From assembly GCA_000402835.1 (NCBI GenBank), contig AQRZ01000045.1:220-31657 (forward strand): DNA of 31,438 nucleotides, read 5' to 3'. This DNA is from Synergistetes bacterium JGI 0000079-D21 (GTDB lineage: Bacteria > Synergistota > Synergistia > Synergistales > 79-D21). Position numbers and translations under genes: made by a program. The notes under the pieces are model-generated. The model searched no databases and was not told the origin of the DNA. It saw only the letters and a list, made by a program, of their open reading frames with translations. The stretch's first letter is position 1, and the number at the start of each line of letters is the position of its first letter. This document shows positions 7,096 through 15,682 of this stretch, one piece after another.

Positions 7096-8371
7096 AGAAA
7101 TGAGGGCGAAAGCGGAATTCCTGGATGCAAGGGATTCCTTGAGGACGTTCAGGGAACGGTTTGTGATCCCGCAGGGGCGGATCTACATGGACGGCAATTC
7201 GCTGGGGCTTCCCCCGCGGGAATCCATCGAGGGAGTCCTTCGCGTCCTGGATGAATGGAAAACCCTGAATATCGACGGCTGGCTCGAAGGCAGGATTCCC
7301 TGGTTCACCCTGCCGGAAGAGATGGGGCGCAGGATGGCTCCCCTTGTCGGGGCATTGCCGGAAGAAGTCGTGATGTCGGGTTCCACGACCTCCAACCTCC
7401 ACAGCCTTGTCCTCACCTTCTACCAGCCCGAGGGGAAGCGGAGAAAGATCCTTGCGGACGAACTCAATTTCCCTTCTGACCTCTACGCCCTTGAGAGCGA
7501 AATCCGCCTGAAGGGGGGAGATCCTGCGGAAGACCTGGTTCTTGCCCGGTCGAGAGACGGCAGCACCCTTGAAGAATCGGACCTCATCGGCCTGATGGAT
7601 GACACCGTTTCCGTGGCCCTCCTTCCGTCCGTCCTCTATCGAAGCGGGCAGCTTCTGGACATGGAAAGGCTGACCCGGGCGGCCCACGAAAAAGGGATTT
7701 TCATCGGTTTCGACTGTGCCCACTCGGCGGGATCCGTCCCTCACCGCCTGCACGAGTGGGACGTGGATTTCGCATTCTGGTGCAGTTACAAGCACCTGAA
7801 TGGGGGTCCAGGAAGCCCGGCCTTCCTTTTCCTGAACGAGCGGCATTTCGGGAGGGAACCCGGCTTGGCGGGGTGGTTCGGCTACGTGAAAGACCGGCAG
7901 TTCGACATGAAGATCGATTTCGAGCATGCGAAATCCGCGGGCGGGTGGCAGCTCGGAACGCCTTCCGTCCTTTCGGCGGCTACGCTGGAGGCGGCTTTGA
8001 AGATCCAGGAGGAGGCGGGCATCGACCGGATCCGGGAAAAATCTTTGCAATTGACCGATTTCCTGATCGAGCTGGTGGATGGCTTCCTCTCGGGTCAGCC
8101 CTACGGCTATTCCGTCGCCACCCCAAGGGAGCATGGGAGGCGCGGCGGCCACCTTGCTATCGAGCATGCGGCTGAAGCCTGGAGGATCTGCTGTGCTTTG
8201 AAAGCCCGGGGAATCGTCCCGGATTTCAGGCCCCCAAGCGTTATCCGCGTGGCTCCGGTTGCCCTCTACAATACTTTTTCCGAAGTTTGGGAAGTGGCCC
8301 GGGCACTGAAGGAGATCATCGAGAGTCGGGAGTACGAACGGTTCCCGAAAGAGCGAAGCGCGGTTTCCTGA
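7073..8371 (+). CDS. kynU: Kynureninase
   Basis: PLP enzyme that cleaves kynurenine to anthranilate and alanine (3-hydroxykynurenine to 3-hydroxyanthranilate). 432 aa, normal length. The PLP lysine is in WCSYKHLNGGPG (Lys at about residue 240). The block FDCAHSAGS with the following DVDFAFW matches the kynureninase region that holds the pyridine-binding aspartate. The N-terminal YMDGNSLG motif is also typical. ATG 7073 is one base from a G-run at 7066-7071; ATG 7082 is better spaced, so the first three residues are uncertain. No tryptophan dioxygenase or kynurenine formamidase is nearby, so the substrate may be taken up as kynurenine. No clear terminator follows. Confidence 0.95.
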   Translation: MTEMGKFEEMRAKAEFLDARDSLRTFRERFVIPQGRIYMDGNSLGLPPRESIEGVLRVLDEWKTLNIDGWLEGRIPWFTLPEEMGRRMAPLVGALPEEVVMSGSTTSNLHSLVLTFYQPEGKRRKILADELNFPSDLYALESEIRLKGGDPAEDLVLARSRDGSTLEESDLIGLMDDTVSVALLPSVLYRSGQLLDMERLTRAAHEKGIFIGFDCAHSAGSVPHRLHEWDVDFAFWCSYKHLNGGPGSPAFLFLNERHFGREPGLAGWFGYVKDRQFDMKIDFEHAKSAGGWQLGTPSVLSAATLEAALKIQEEAGIDRIREKSLQLTDFLIELVDGFLSGQPYGYSVATPREHGRRGGHLAIEHAAEAWRICCALKARGIVPDFRPPSVIRVAPVALYNTFSEVWEVARALKEIIESREYERFPKERSAVS

Positions 8372-8458
8372 CAACTCGGCGGGATTGTTCTTCCAGGGGA
8401 TCGCGGCGCAATGCCGAGGTCCCTTTTCTGGTGTACCCGCGGCTTCATGAGTTCAGCG

Positions 8459-8467
8459 TGATATAAT
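8459..8467 (+). promoter_or_regulatory. Extended -10 promoter for the ABC exporter operon
   Basis: TG-A-TATAAT with a perfect -10 hexamer at 8462-8467 and the TG of an extended -10 at 8459-8460. No good -35 is present, as is usual for this promoter type. Transcription would begin near 8474. Confidence 0.55.
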
Positions 8468-8533
8468 TTTACTGACCCTCCCAGGGAGCCATCGGGCGGT
8501 GCGAATTTCGCCGGGAACGGGGGAAGCCTCGTG

Positions 8534-9244
8534 ATGGGACGGGAACCCCTTTGGAAGCTGGAACGAGTGACGAAAACCTATTCGATGGGGCAGGTCCAGG
8601 TGACGGCTCTCCAGGAAACCTCGCTGGAGATTGCCGAAGGGGAATTGTTGGTCATCCTGGGGCCCAGCGGGTCGGGCAAAACCACCCTTCTGAATCTCAT
8701 CGGCGGAATGGATGTCCCCACCCAGGGCAGGATCCTGTTCGACGGGGAGAGCCTCGAAAAGGCGGACGAAAAGCGCTTGACGGCATACCGAAGGGACGTC
8801 GTCGGTTTCGTGTTCCAGTTTTCCAACTTGATTCCCGACCTGACGGCACTGGAGAACGTGACGCTGGGTGCCCACCTTTCCAGGAAGCCGCTTTCGCCTG
8901 AAGCGGTCCTGGAAGAAGTCGGCATGGCCGACCGGATGCAGCATTTCCCTTCCCAGCTGAGCGGAGGGGAACAGCAGCGGGTCGCCATCGCCCGGGCCGT
9001 GGTCAAGAATCCCAGGCTGCTCCTGTGTGACGAACCGACCGGGTCCCTGGACTGTTCCACGGGAAGGCGGATCCTCGAACTTCTGGAAAGAGTGAACCGG
9101 ATCTACGGGACGACTGTGGTGATCGTCTCGCACAACGCGGCCATCGGGGGGATGGCTAAACGGATCGCCCGAATGAGCAGCGGGCGGATCACGAGCTGTT
9201 CGGAAAACCCCTCGCCGGTTTCGCCGGGAGAAATCGAATGGTGA
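8534..9244 (+). CDS. ABC exporter ATPase (MacB/LolD/DevA type)
   Basis: 236 aa cytoplasmic ATPase. Walker A is GPSGSGKTT (about residues 43-51), the Q-loop is in FQFSN, the signature is LSGGEQQR, Walker B is [12 protein letters not shown] and the switch histidine is in VSHN. This set is characteristic of the ATPases that drive FtsX/MacB-type mechanotransmission permeases. ATG 8534 lies about nine bases after GGGGGAAG; GTG 8531 is a near-equal alternative. The stop overlaps the permease ATG by seven bases, so the two are translationally coupled. With the permease and adaptor it forms a three-gene exporter. Confidence 0.92.
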   Translation: MGREPLWKLERVTKTYSMGQVQVTALQETSLEIAEGELLVILGPSGSGKTTLLNLIGGMDVPTQGRILFDGESLEKADEKRLTAYRRDVVGFVFQFSNLIPDLTALENVTLGAHLSRKPLSPEAVLEEVGMADRMQHFPSQLSGGEQQRVAIARAVVKNPRLLLCDEPTGSLDCSTGRRILELLERVNRIYGTTVVIVSHNAAIGGMAKRIARMSSGRITSCSENPSPVSPGEIEW

Positions 9245-11622
9245 AGTCGCCTCTTCTAAACAAGCTCTTTCGCACGATCGGCTCCACGCGGGGGCCCTTT
9301 TTCGGTGTCGTTGCCGTCGTCGCAGTCGGCTTGTCTGTTTTTGTCTCCATGGCTGCGGTGTCGGACAACCTCATGCGGTCCAGGGAAAACTTCTATCGGC
9401 AGACCGACTTCGCAGACCTGTTTTTCCATGTCGTTCGGGCCCCGGAGGGGGTGGTCGAAAAAGTTTCGGCCGTAAACGGCGTCAGCCGTGCCAGCGGTCG
9501 GATCCAGAAGGACGTTTCTCTCTTCCGGCAGGACGGCACGCGGGCAACGCTTCGTCTTACCGGTTTCAAGCTTCCGATGGAAAACGAACTGAACCGTATC
9601 CTTGTGCAGCAGGGGCGGCTTTTCGAGAAAAATCCCGAAGGGGGAGCCCTGGAAATCCTCCTTAGCTCCCAGTTTGCGAAAGCCAACGAATTCCGCCCGG
9701 GAAGCACGGTGTCCGTCGCCGCGGAAGGGAAGGAAAAACCCATGGAGGTTGTCGGGATTGCCGCAAGCCCCGAGTTCGTCTACGCCATCAAGAACGCCGC
9801 GTCCGTTTTCGAAGACCCGTCCGGGTTTGGGGCCGCGATGATTTCCTTGAAACAGGCCCAGCAGGTCCTCGATTTCGAAGGGTCGGTGAACCAAATCCTG
9901 GTGCGGCTCGTGCCGGGCTCCGATCCGGATCGGGTCCGGAAGGAAATCCGAACGATCCTTGAGCCCTACGGGAACCTGGCGGATTACCCGCAGAGGGACC
10001 AGGTCAGCGAGGCGATCCTCCGGGGCGAACTGGAACAGCTTCGGGTCGCGGCAACCTTCCTCCCGGCATTTTTCCTGGGTTTGGCTGCCCTGATGCAAAC
10101 GGTATTTCTGAGCCGTTTGGTGAAGGCGGCAAGGACACAGATCGGACTGATGAAAGCCCTGGGATACGACAACGGGAGGCTGATGCTCCTGTACGGTGGC
10201 TACAGCCTGGCCTCCTCCGGAATGGGAGGGGTAGCCGGAATCCTGGCGGGATACGGCCTGGCGCGGGTTTTCACGCGCCTTTACGCGACCTATTTCAACC
10301 TGCCTCGCCTGGATGCGGCTTTCAACCCCCGTTCCGCCGGCCTTGGGTTGGCCCTGAGCCTTACGCTGGGCTGCTTGGCGGGCTTCGCGGGGGCAAGATC
10401 CATCCTGGGGGTTCGCCCGGCGGAGGCCATGAGGTTGCCGCCTCCCCGAGGGGCGGTGAAGCTTTTCCTTGAGAATTGGCATTTCCTCTGGGGCCGCCTT
10501 GACCTGGCGTCCAAGATGAGCCTGCGATCGATCTTTCGCAACCGTTTCCGGTCTGCGGTAACGTTTCTCGGTGTCCTCGTTTCGATCGGAATGCTGGTGG
10601 TTTCCCTCTTTACCCGGGACTCGGTGGAATCTCTTTTTGATCGGCATTTCAACCGGGAACTCCGGTACGATCTGCTTGCCCGGTTCCCTTCCCCCGTCAG
10701 AAACGCGGAGTTGCTGAACCTTGAGCGTTTGCCCGGAGTCATCCGCGTGGAACCCCTGTTCGAGCTGCCGGTTCGCTTGATGCTCAGGGGGCGCCGGGAA
10801 GAGACGGTTGTGGTGGGGATCGACCCCGGTCAATCCCTTTTGGGGATGAGCGACGAGGGGAATCGCCCAAGAGGACTGCCGGTCTCGGGTCTGCTTCTGG
10901 ATTGGAATTCCGCGCGCAAGCTTGGGGCAAGGCCGGGGGACTTCCTTGAGGTGGAAACGCTTCTCGGGAAAGGTCCCTCGAGAAAAGGCACGGTTGCCGT
11001 GGCGGGCCTTAGCCGCAAATCGGTCGGAGGGGTTTCGTACCTGGATCTTGAAACCCTGAACTCGATCCTCCAGGAGAAGGGACTTGTAACGGGCGCAGCG
11101 ATCAAGACCGAGCGGGGCCGGAGCCAGGAGGCAGAAAGGGCGATGGCCGGGATGATCAACGTTTCTTCTGTCCTTAGCCGCCAGAAGGAGAGAGAGTACC
11201 TGGAGAAAAATCTCGCTTACATGAACCTTTCGATCGCCATCCTCGTGGCTTTTTCCAGCCTCCTGGGACTGGCGATCATTTTCAACGCCTCCGCCCTGGC
11301 CTTCTCCGAACGGCGAAGAGACTTGGCCAGCCTGCGGGCCATGGGGTTCTCAAGTGAGGAGGTCGCGCTATTCCTGCTGAAGGAAAACCTTTTTCTCCTT
11401 GTCGCGGGAACGCTTGCCGGGCTGCCGTTCGGAAAGCTCCTGTCCGAGGCGTATGCTCGGGCGGTCAGCACGGACCTTTTCAGTTTCGTCGCGGTGGTTT
11501 TCCCGAGGACTTACATCCTTTCTGCTGCCGGGGGGGTCGCCTTTGCGGCCCTGGCCTTCTTCCTCGGCATTCGCAGCCTGGAACGGCTGGACTTTGCGGA
11601 AACCGTCAAGGCCAGGGATTGA
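9238..11622 (+). CDS. ABC exporter permease with two FtsX domains
   Basis: 794 aa inner-membrane permease. There is one N-terminal helix (about residues 19-41), then a large periplasmic domain. Three helices follow (about 270-295, 315-345, 367-390), then a helix at about 438-458, a second periplasmic domain, and three last helices (about 661-690, 706-735, 753-780). This is a tandem of two FtsX-like units in one chain, twice the size of LolC or MacB core units. Such double permeases are common in DevC-like and SalY-like systems and in cell-envelope export. Substrate unknown. The adaptor gene 15 bp downstream implies a route through the periplasm of a two-membrane cell. Confidence 0.88.
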   Translation: MVKSPLLNKLFRTIGSTRGPFFGVVAVVAVGLSVFVSMAAVSDNLMRSRENFYRQTDFADLFFHVVRAPEGVVEKVSAVNGVSRASGRIQKDVSLFRQDGTRATLRLTGFKLPMENELNRILVQQGRLFEKNPEGGALEILLSSQFAKANEFRPGSTVSVAAEGKEKPMEVVGIAASPEFVYAIKNAASVFEDPSGFGAAMISLKQAQQVLDFEGSVNQILVRLVPGSDPDRVRKEIRTILEPYGNLADYPQRDQVSEAILRGELEQLRVAATFLPAFFLGLAALMQTVFLSRLVKAARTQIGLMKALGYDNGRLMLLYGGYSLASSGMGGVAGILAGYGLARVFTRLYATYFNLPRLDAAFNPRSAGLGLALSLTLGCLAGFAGARSILGVRPAEAMRLPPPRGAVKLFLENWHFLWGRLDLASKMSLRSIFRNRFRSAVTFLGVLVSIGMLVVSLFTRDSVESLFDRHFNRELRYDLLARFPSPVRNAELLNLERLPGVIRVEPLFELPVRLMLRGRREETVVVGIDPGQSLLGMSDEGNRPRGLPVSGLLLDWNSARKLGARPGDFLEVETLLGKGPSRKGTVAVAGLSRKSVGGVSYLDLETLNSILQEKGLVTGAAIKTERGRSQEAERAMAGMINVSSVLSRQKEREYLEKNLAYMNLSIAILVAFSSLLGLAIIFNASALAFSERRRDLASLRAMGFSSEEVALFLLKENLFLLVAGTLAGLPFGKLLSEAYARAVSTDLFSFVAVVFPRTYILSAAGGVAFAALAFFLGIRSLERLDFAETVKARD

Positions 11623-11637
11623 GGGAGGAGACCGTTG

Positions 11638-12792
11638 ATGAGGAAGATCCTTTTTGGGATCCTGGGCTTCGGGGTGATCGCCGCAACGCTCTGGTTCGTC
11701 TTTCTGAGGGGCCAGGTTGTCGAAACGGTCAGGATCGCCCGTGGAGACCTCGTTCGAACGGTGGAGGAAGACGGCGTCGTAGAGGTGCCGGGAGACCGCA
11801 GGATTTACGCGACCCAATTGGCCCGAGTCGTGGATGTTCCCGTCGAGGAGGGGGATTCTGTCTGCCCCGGGACGATCCTGGTACGGATGAAAAACCCGGA
11901 CCTCGATGTCCGCATTCAGGAGACCCGAACTCTTCTCGAACAGGCGATAAGGGATCGACGGGGAGCGGCAGCTCTTGTCGAATCGACCCGCTTGCTTCTC
12001 TCGGACGCAGCCCGGATTGCCGGCAGGAAAAAGCGGTTGTACGAAGCCGGGGCGATTTCCCTTTCGGAACTGGAAGATGCCGCCTTGGCTCTTGAGAGGC
12101 TTGAAAAGGGTCTCAAGAGGCATAAGTCGGAGGAAGATTCCGCCGCGGCCCTGGAATCGGGACTGAAACGAACGGTTCTGGACTTGCAGGTAAAACAGGC
12201 CGAACTCGTGGTCAGAAGCCCCATCAAGGGGATCGTCCTGGAGCTTCCCCCTGAGAAAGATGGGGTTGTCCAGCCTGGGGACCTCGTTGTGACGGTGGCC
12301 CCGGAGGCCAGGCTGGAAGTGGTTTCGGACCTCCTGGGCGATGCCATGGGAAACGTGACAGTCGGCCAAAGGGTCAGGGTAACCGCCCCGGTGCTCGGGA
12401 ACCAGGTATTGGAAGGCAAGGTTGCAAAGATCCATCCGCAGGCCTTTGAAAAACTCTCGGCTCTCGGTGTGGTTCAGAGGCGAGTGAAAGTCAGGATCGA
12501 TCTTCCGTACAACCCCCGCTTGAAGCCTGGCTTTGAAGTCCGGGCCGCTATCGAGACGGAACGCCATCCTGGAGTCCTTCTTCTCCCGGTTGAATCGGTT
12601 CGGACGACGGAAAGCGGAGAGCGGGTCGTGCTGAAGGTCGAGAGGGGGCGAATCAAATCCGTAGGGATCCGAACCGGGCTATCGGACCGGCGCTCGGTGG
12701 AAGTCCTGGAGGGGCTTGACGAAGGCGACGAAGTGGTACGGGACGCAGGCCTGGCCCTGGAGGAGGGAGCCCGGGTTCGGGTTCAAAGGTAA
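11638..12792 (+). CDS. Periplasmic adaptor (HlyD/MacA-like membrane fusion protein)
   Basis: 384 aa. An N-terminal anchor helix (about residues 3-21) is followed by a first half-lipoyl segment (ARVVDVPVEEGDSVCPG). Next come a coiled-coil hairpin rich in E, L, R and K (about residues 85-180) and the second half-lipoyl segment (SPIKGIVLELPPEKDGVVQPGD). Beta-barrel and membrane-proximal domains complete the chain. This is the standard adaptor order. ATG 11638 is seven bases after GGGAGGAG; an in-frame TTG at 11635 is less likely. It joins the FtsX permease to an outer-membrane channel not encoded here. Its last 10 bp overlap the end of the SLC13-type gene on the other strand. Confidence 0.9.
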   Translation: MRKILFGILGFGVIAATLWFVFLRGQVVETVRIARGDLVRTVEEDGVVEVPGDRRIYATQLARVVDVPVEEGDSVCPGTILVRMKNPDLDVRIQETRTLLEQAIRDRRGAAALVESTRLLLSDAARIAGRKKRLYEAGAISLSELEDAALALERLEKGLKRHKSEEDSAAALESGLKRTVLDLQVKQAELVVRSPIKGIVLELPPEKDGVVQPGDLVVTVAPEARLEVVSDLLGDAMGNVTVGQRVRVTAPVLGNQVLEGKVAKIHPQAFEKLSALGVVQRRVKVRIDLPYNPRLKPGFEVRAAIETERHPGVLLLPVESVRTTESGERVVLKVERGRIKSVGIRTGLSDRRSVEVLEGLDEGDEVVRDAGLALEEGARVRVQR

Positions 12793-14570
12793 AACAGGCG
12801 AACGAGGGCCACGGCAACAAAGGTGAAAAGAACGGTCATGAATCCGCCTGCCTTGATGAAATCGGCGTTTCTGTATCCCCCGGGTGAAATCAGAAGGGCG
12901 TTCACCTGGTGCGTGGGGAGGATGAAAGAGTTCGCGGCGCAGATCGCCACCAGCATCGCGAGCCCCCTGGGATCGACTCCCGATTCTTTCCCGATGAGAA
13001 TCGCAAAGGGAACCAGTAGGACCGTGGCAGCGACGTTGGACATGAAAAGGGAGAAAACGGTGGAAAGCAGGGCGATCACGAGAAGGATCACCGTCAAGGA
13101 TTTTCCTGCCAGGAAAAGGGACAGCCGCTCCGCGAGGAACCTGGCGGCTCCTGTGTGGTCCATCGCGAGCCCCAGGGGAATCAGGCCCGCAAGGAGAAAA
13201 ACGGTTTTCCAATCGATGGCCCCGTAGGCTTCATCCATTGACAGGACCCCGAGGAGCACCATGGCCAGGGCACCGCTCAGCAGGGATAGAGAGAGCGAAA
13301 ATCCTGAAACGGCCAGCCCGATTGAGCCAAGGAAGCAGGCAACCGCAGGGATTGCCTTTGCCTCCCTGGCGGGGTGTCCCGAAAGGGGCGTGACGAGGGC
13401 CACCCCTTCTTCCTTACCCAGCCTTCGGAGGTTGTCCCAGGGGCCGTAGACCACGAGCGCGTCTCCCGGCCGCAGAGGGATGTCGGAAAAATCTTCCCGG
13501 AAAACGGTTTCTCCTGATAGCAGGACCAGCGGTTCCACCCCGAAATTCCTTCTGAGTTGAACCTGGCGGATGGTTTTGCCCGCCAGCGGGGAGCGGGGCA
13601 GGACGACATACTGGGCAAAAGAGGCGTTTTCAAGCAACAGCACCTGTTCGGGGCCTGCCCCGGGATTCAGCCTCTTCAGCCCGAATGCCTCCAAAAGGGC
13701 CCTGCTTCCTTCCTGCGTTCCCGCGACTCCCAGGACTTGTCCTTCCTTGAAGGGGAACCTGCGCCAGGGGGCATAGATGGATTTCCCCTTCTCTTCCACG
13801 AAAAGCAGGTGCAACCCCCAGCGCTGCCAAAGGCGGATCTCTTCCGGGGTTTGCCCCGCAAGGGGAGACCCCGGGGGAATTTCGAGACGGAAGATTTCAG
13901 TCGGGAGTCCCCATTCCTCGATCAGTCGTTCTCCCTCACCGGTTTCCCGGTTTGTGGGCATTCCAGGAAGCACGAATTTCCCGAAGAAGAGAAAATACAG
14001 GATTCCGCTCGCCAGCAGGACACCCCCGACGGGGGTCACGCTGAAGAGGCCGAGCGGGGCAAGGCCGCCCTGCCTGAGCAGATCGTTCAGGATGATCATG
14101 GGGCCGGACGCGACGAGGGTCAGCGTACCCCCGAGGATCGCGGAAAACCCCATTGGAATGAGGAGCCGGGAAGCTGGAATTTTCGTCTGCCTGGAAATTC
14201 CGAGTAGAGCAGGGAGAAAAAGGGCCACGGCACCGATATTCTGCATGAAGGCGGAGATCGAGCCGACGATCGCCGAGACGAGAACGATCAGGCGCTTTTC
14301 GTTCGAACCGGCCTTTTGAACGATCGGGCGGGCGATCTTGCTCATCAGGCCCGTGGACTCGATCCCGGCGCTCATGATCATGACGCCCATGATGGACAGG
14401 ACGGCGTTGCTTGAAAGACCCGAAAAGGCCTGCTTTGCTTCGAGGAGGCCAAGCCAGGGCAGGGCCAGCATGACCAGCACGGCGACGATGTCCGAGCGCA
14501 GCCATTCCGTGATGAAAAGGACCATCGCGGAAGCCATGACGAGGAAGGCCAGGGCGATTTCCCGCGTCAT
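12783..14570 (-). CDS. SLC13/DASS-type permease with two central RCK-C (TrkA-C) domains
   Basis: 595 aa. About five or six helices precede a soluble middle (about residues 205-400) holding two TrkA-C-like domains. Their motifs PGSPLAGQTPEEIRLWQRWG and PRSPLAGKTIRQVQLRRNFG are nearly parallel copies. A second helical half with the SNVAATVLLVPFA signature follows. This layout is that of bacterial SLC13-family permeases, which include sulfate transporters as well as dicarboxylate carriers. It is the last gene of a minus-strand operon with two YeeE/YedE halves and a rhodanese-fusion protein (13 bp from the previous stop, GGAGG before ATG 14570). A sulfur oxyanion is therefore the best guess for its substrate. 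Its stop interlocks with that of the adaptor gene. Confidence 0.85.
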   Translation of the reverse strand: MTREIALAFLVMASAMVLFITEWLRSDIVAVLVMLALPWLGLLEAKQAFSGLSSNAVLSIMGVMIMSAGIESTGLMSKIARPIVQKAGSNEKRLIVLVSAIVGSISAFMQNIGAVALFLPALLGISRQTKIPASRLLIPMGFSAILGGTLTLVASGPMIILNDLLRQGGLAPLGLFSVTPVGGVLLASGILYFLFFGKFVLPGMPTNRETGEGERLIEEWGLPTEIFRLEIPPGSPLAGQTPEEIRLWQRWGLHLLFVEEKGKSIYAPWRRFPFKEGQVLGVAGTQEGSRALLEAFGLKRLNPGAGPEQVLLLENASFAQYVVLPRSPLAGKTIRQVQLRRNFGVEPLVLLSGETVFREDFSDIPLRPGDALVVYGPWDNLRRLGKEEGVALVTPLSGHPAREAKAIPAVACFLGSIGLAVSGFSLSLSLLSGALAMVLLGVLSMDEAYGAIDWKTVFLLAGLIPLGLAMDHTGAARFLAERLSLFLAGKSLTVILLVIALLSTVFSLFMSNVAATVLLVPFAILIGKESGVDPRGLAMLVAICAANSFILPTHQVNALLISPGGYRNADFIKAGGFMTVLFTFVAVALVRLFYL

Positions 14571-14583
14571 GCCGGGCCTCCAT

Positions 14584-15144
14584 TCAAAGGCCAGTCAGGG
14601 AAAAGGCAGAAAGGACTGCCGCGAGAAGGGCGGCGACCGCGATCACCACCTTCCACCTGGAAGCGCGGAGGAGTTCGGGCAGGGTGATGTCCCCGAACGA
14701 TCCCCAACGGAGCACGGTAGGCTCGATCTGGTGGTAGATTTCGGAGTAGAATGCGGTTCCCAGGAGCATTCCGCCGACTCCGCCGAAAAGAGCGTCCAGG
14801 GAACCTTGCCCCGCGGCACCCGCGGCGGTTCCAGGGCAGTAGCCCAAAAGGCCGAAACCCAGGCCGAAGATGAGTCCTCCGATGACGGAGGATCCGAACG
14901 ATCCGTGCCTGGGATGAAGGGTTACCAGGTTGATCTGGAGGAGGACCTGGATGCCCAGCATTCCCGTCAAAACGGCCGACAGCATGACCTTCAGGACCGT
15001 GAAATCGACCATCACGAGCTGCCCCACGATGGTTTCGTACCGGGTTACGCCTCCTTTCTGCAGGAGGAAACCGAAGACGACGCCGAGGAAAAGAGCGGCC
15101 GGTTTCTTCGCCGATTCAGGCAACAGGAAAGGAATTCGTTCCAT
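14584..15144 (-). CDS. YeeE/YedE-family transporter half, C-terminal-type
   Basis: 186 aa membrane protein. The motif GYCPGTAAGAAGQG corresponds to the conserved cysteine motif of the YeeE/YedE (DUF395) family, whose TsuA member takes up thiosulfate through a path lined by cysteines. The chain has about five hydrophobic helices and ends with a helix at the C-terminus. Start ATG 15144 has AGGAGG nine bases upstream and lies 12 bp after the preceding half-transporter. The family occurs either as one long chain or as two short ones; here two separate halves would pair in the membrane. Likely cargo is thiosulfate or another reduced sulfur species. Confidence 0.85.
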   Translation of the reverse strand: MERIPFLLPESAKKPAALFLGVVFGFLLQKGGVTRYETIVGQLVMVDFTVLKVMLSAVLTGMLGIQVLLQINLVTLHPRHGSFGSSVIGGLIFGLGFGLLGYCPGTAAGAAGQGSLDALFGGVGGMLLGTAFYSEIYHQIEPTVLRWGSFGDITLPELLRASRWKVVIAVAALLAAVLSAFSLTGL

Positions 15145-15156
15145 TTCTTTCGCCTC

Positions 15157-15678
15157 CTATCCGCCGGCCAGGGAAAAAAGCAGGGTGGCGGCTAGAATCC
15201 CGCCGGTAAAGAAGGCCGCGGAAGCAAGCCAGCTGCTTACCGCCAGTTGCAGGCATCCGCTGATGCCGTGCCCGCTCGTGCAACCGCCGGCCCACCGGGC
15301 CCCGAGTCCTACGAGAAAGCCCCCGGCAAAAGCCGTGGAAAGTCGCGGCAAAATCCCGGGGCCGAAAACGGTACCCCACAGGGAGGGAACCCATTCGATC
15401 TTAAAGGTTCCGCTGGAAACCGCAGAGAGAAAAGCTCCCAGGGGAATTCCCGCGACGAAAACCAGTTCCCAGTCGATCACCGGGGGGAAAAGCCGGTAGT
15501 AGGGTTTTCCCGCGGCTGCGCTACCCCGAATGGCTTTTTCGATGAGGCCGCTCGTCCGCGCAAAGGCAGTCGAACACCCGATCGGTTTGTCCAGGAACAG
15601 GAAGGTCACGCATTCCAAAAGTCCGATCGCAACCCCGACCGCGATGGCCGGCCATCTCGGCATGAAGAGCCAGTCCAT
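15157..15678 (-). CDS. YeeE/YedE-family transporter half, N-terminal-type
   Basis: 173 aa membrane protein with the motif GARWAGGCTSGHGISG, the second conserved cysteine motif of the family (GGCTSGHG). A further Cys lies in DKPIGCSTAF. The frame stays open upstream to 15789. I start at ATG 15678 because GAGGGTG precedes it and the upstream part overlaps the end of the MBL-rhodanese gene. Only four bases separate it from that gene's stop, so the two are made together. It pairs with the other half just downstream to form a complete sulfur-compound channel in the inner membrane. Confidence 0.85.
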   Translation of the reverse strand: MDWLFMPRWPAIAVGVAIGLLECVTFLFLDKPIGCSTAFARTSGLIEKAIRGSAAAGKPYYRLFPPVIDWELVFVAGIPLGAFLSAVSSGTFKIEWVPSLWGTVFGPGILPRLSTAFAGGFLVGLGARWAGGCTSGHGISGCLQLAVSSWLASAAFFTGGILAATLLFSLAGG

Positions 15679-15682
15679 GAAA

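Noticed and set aside
6992..8374. 460-codon open frame antisense to kynureninase
   Set aside because: Shadow of kynU, whose motifs are unambiguous.
9256..10833. 525-codon open frame antisense to the FtsX permease
   Set aside because: Long only because stops are rare in this GC-rich antisense frame; composition is not protein-like and the sense gene is certain.
11368..12567. 399-codon open frame antisense to the permease end and adaptor
   Set aside because: Crosses two real genes and has no start signals or domain.
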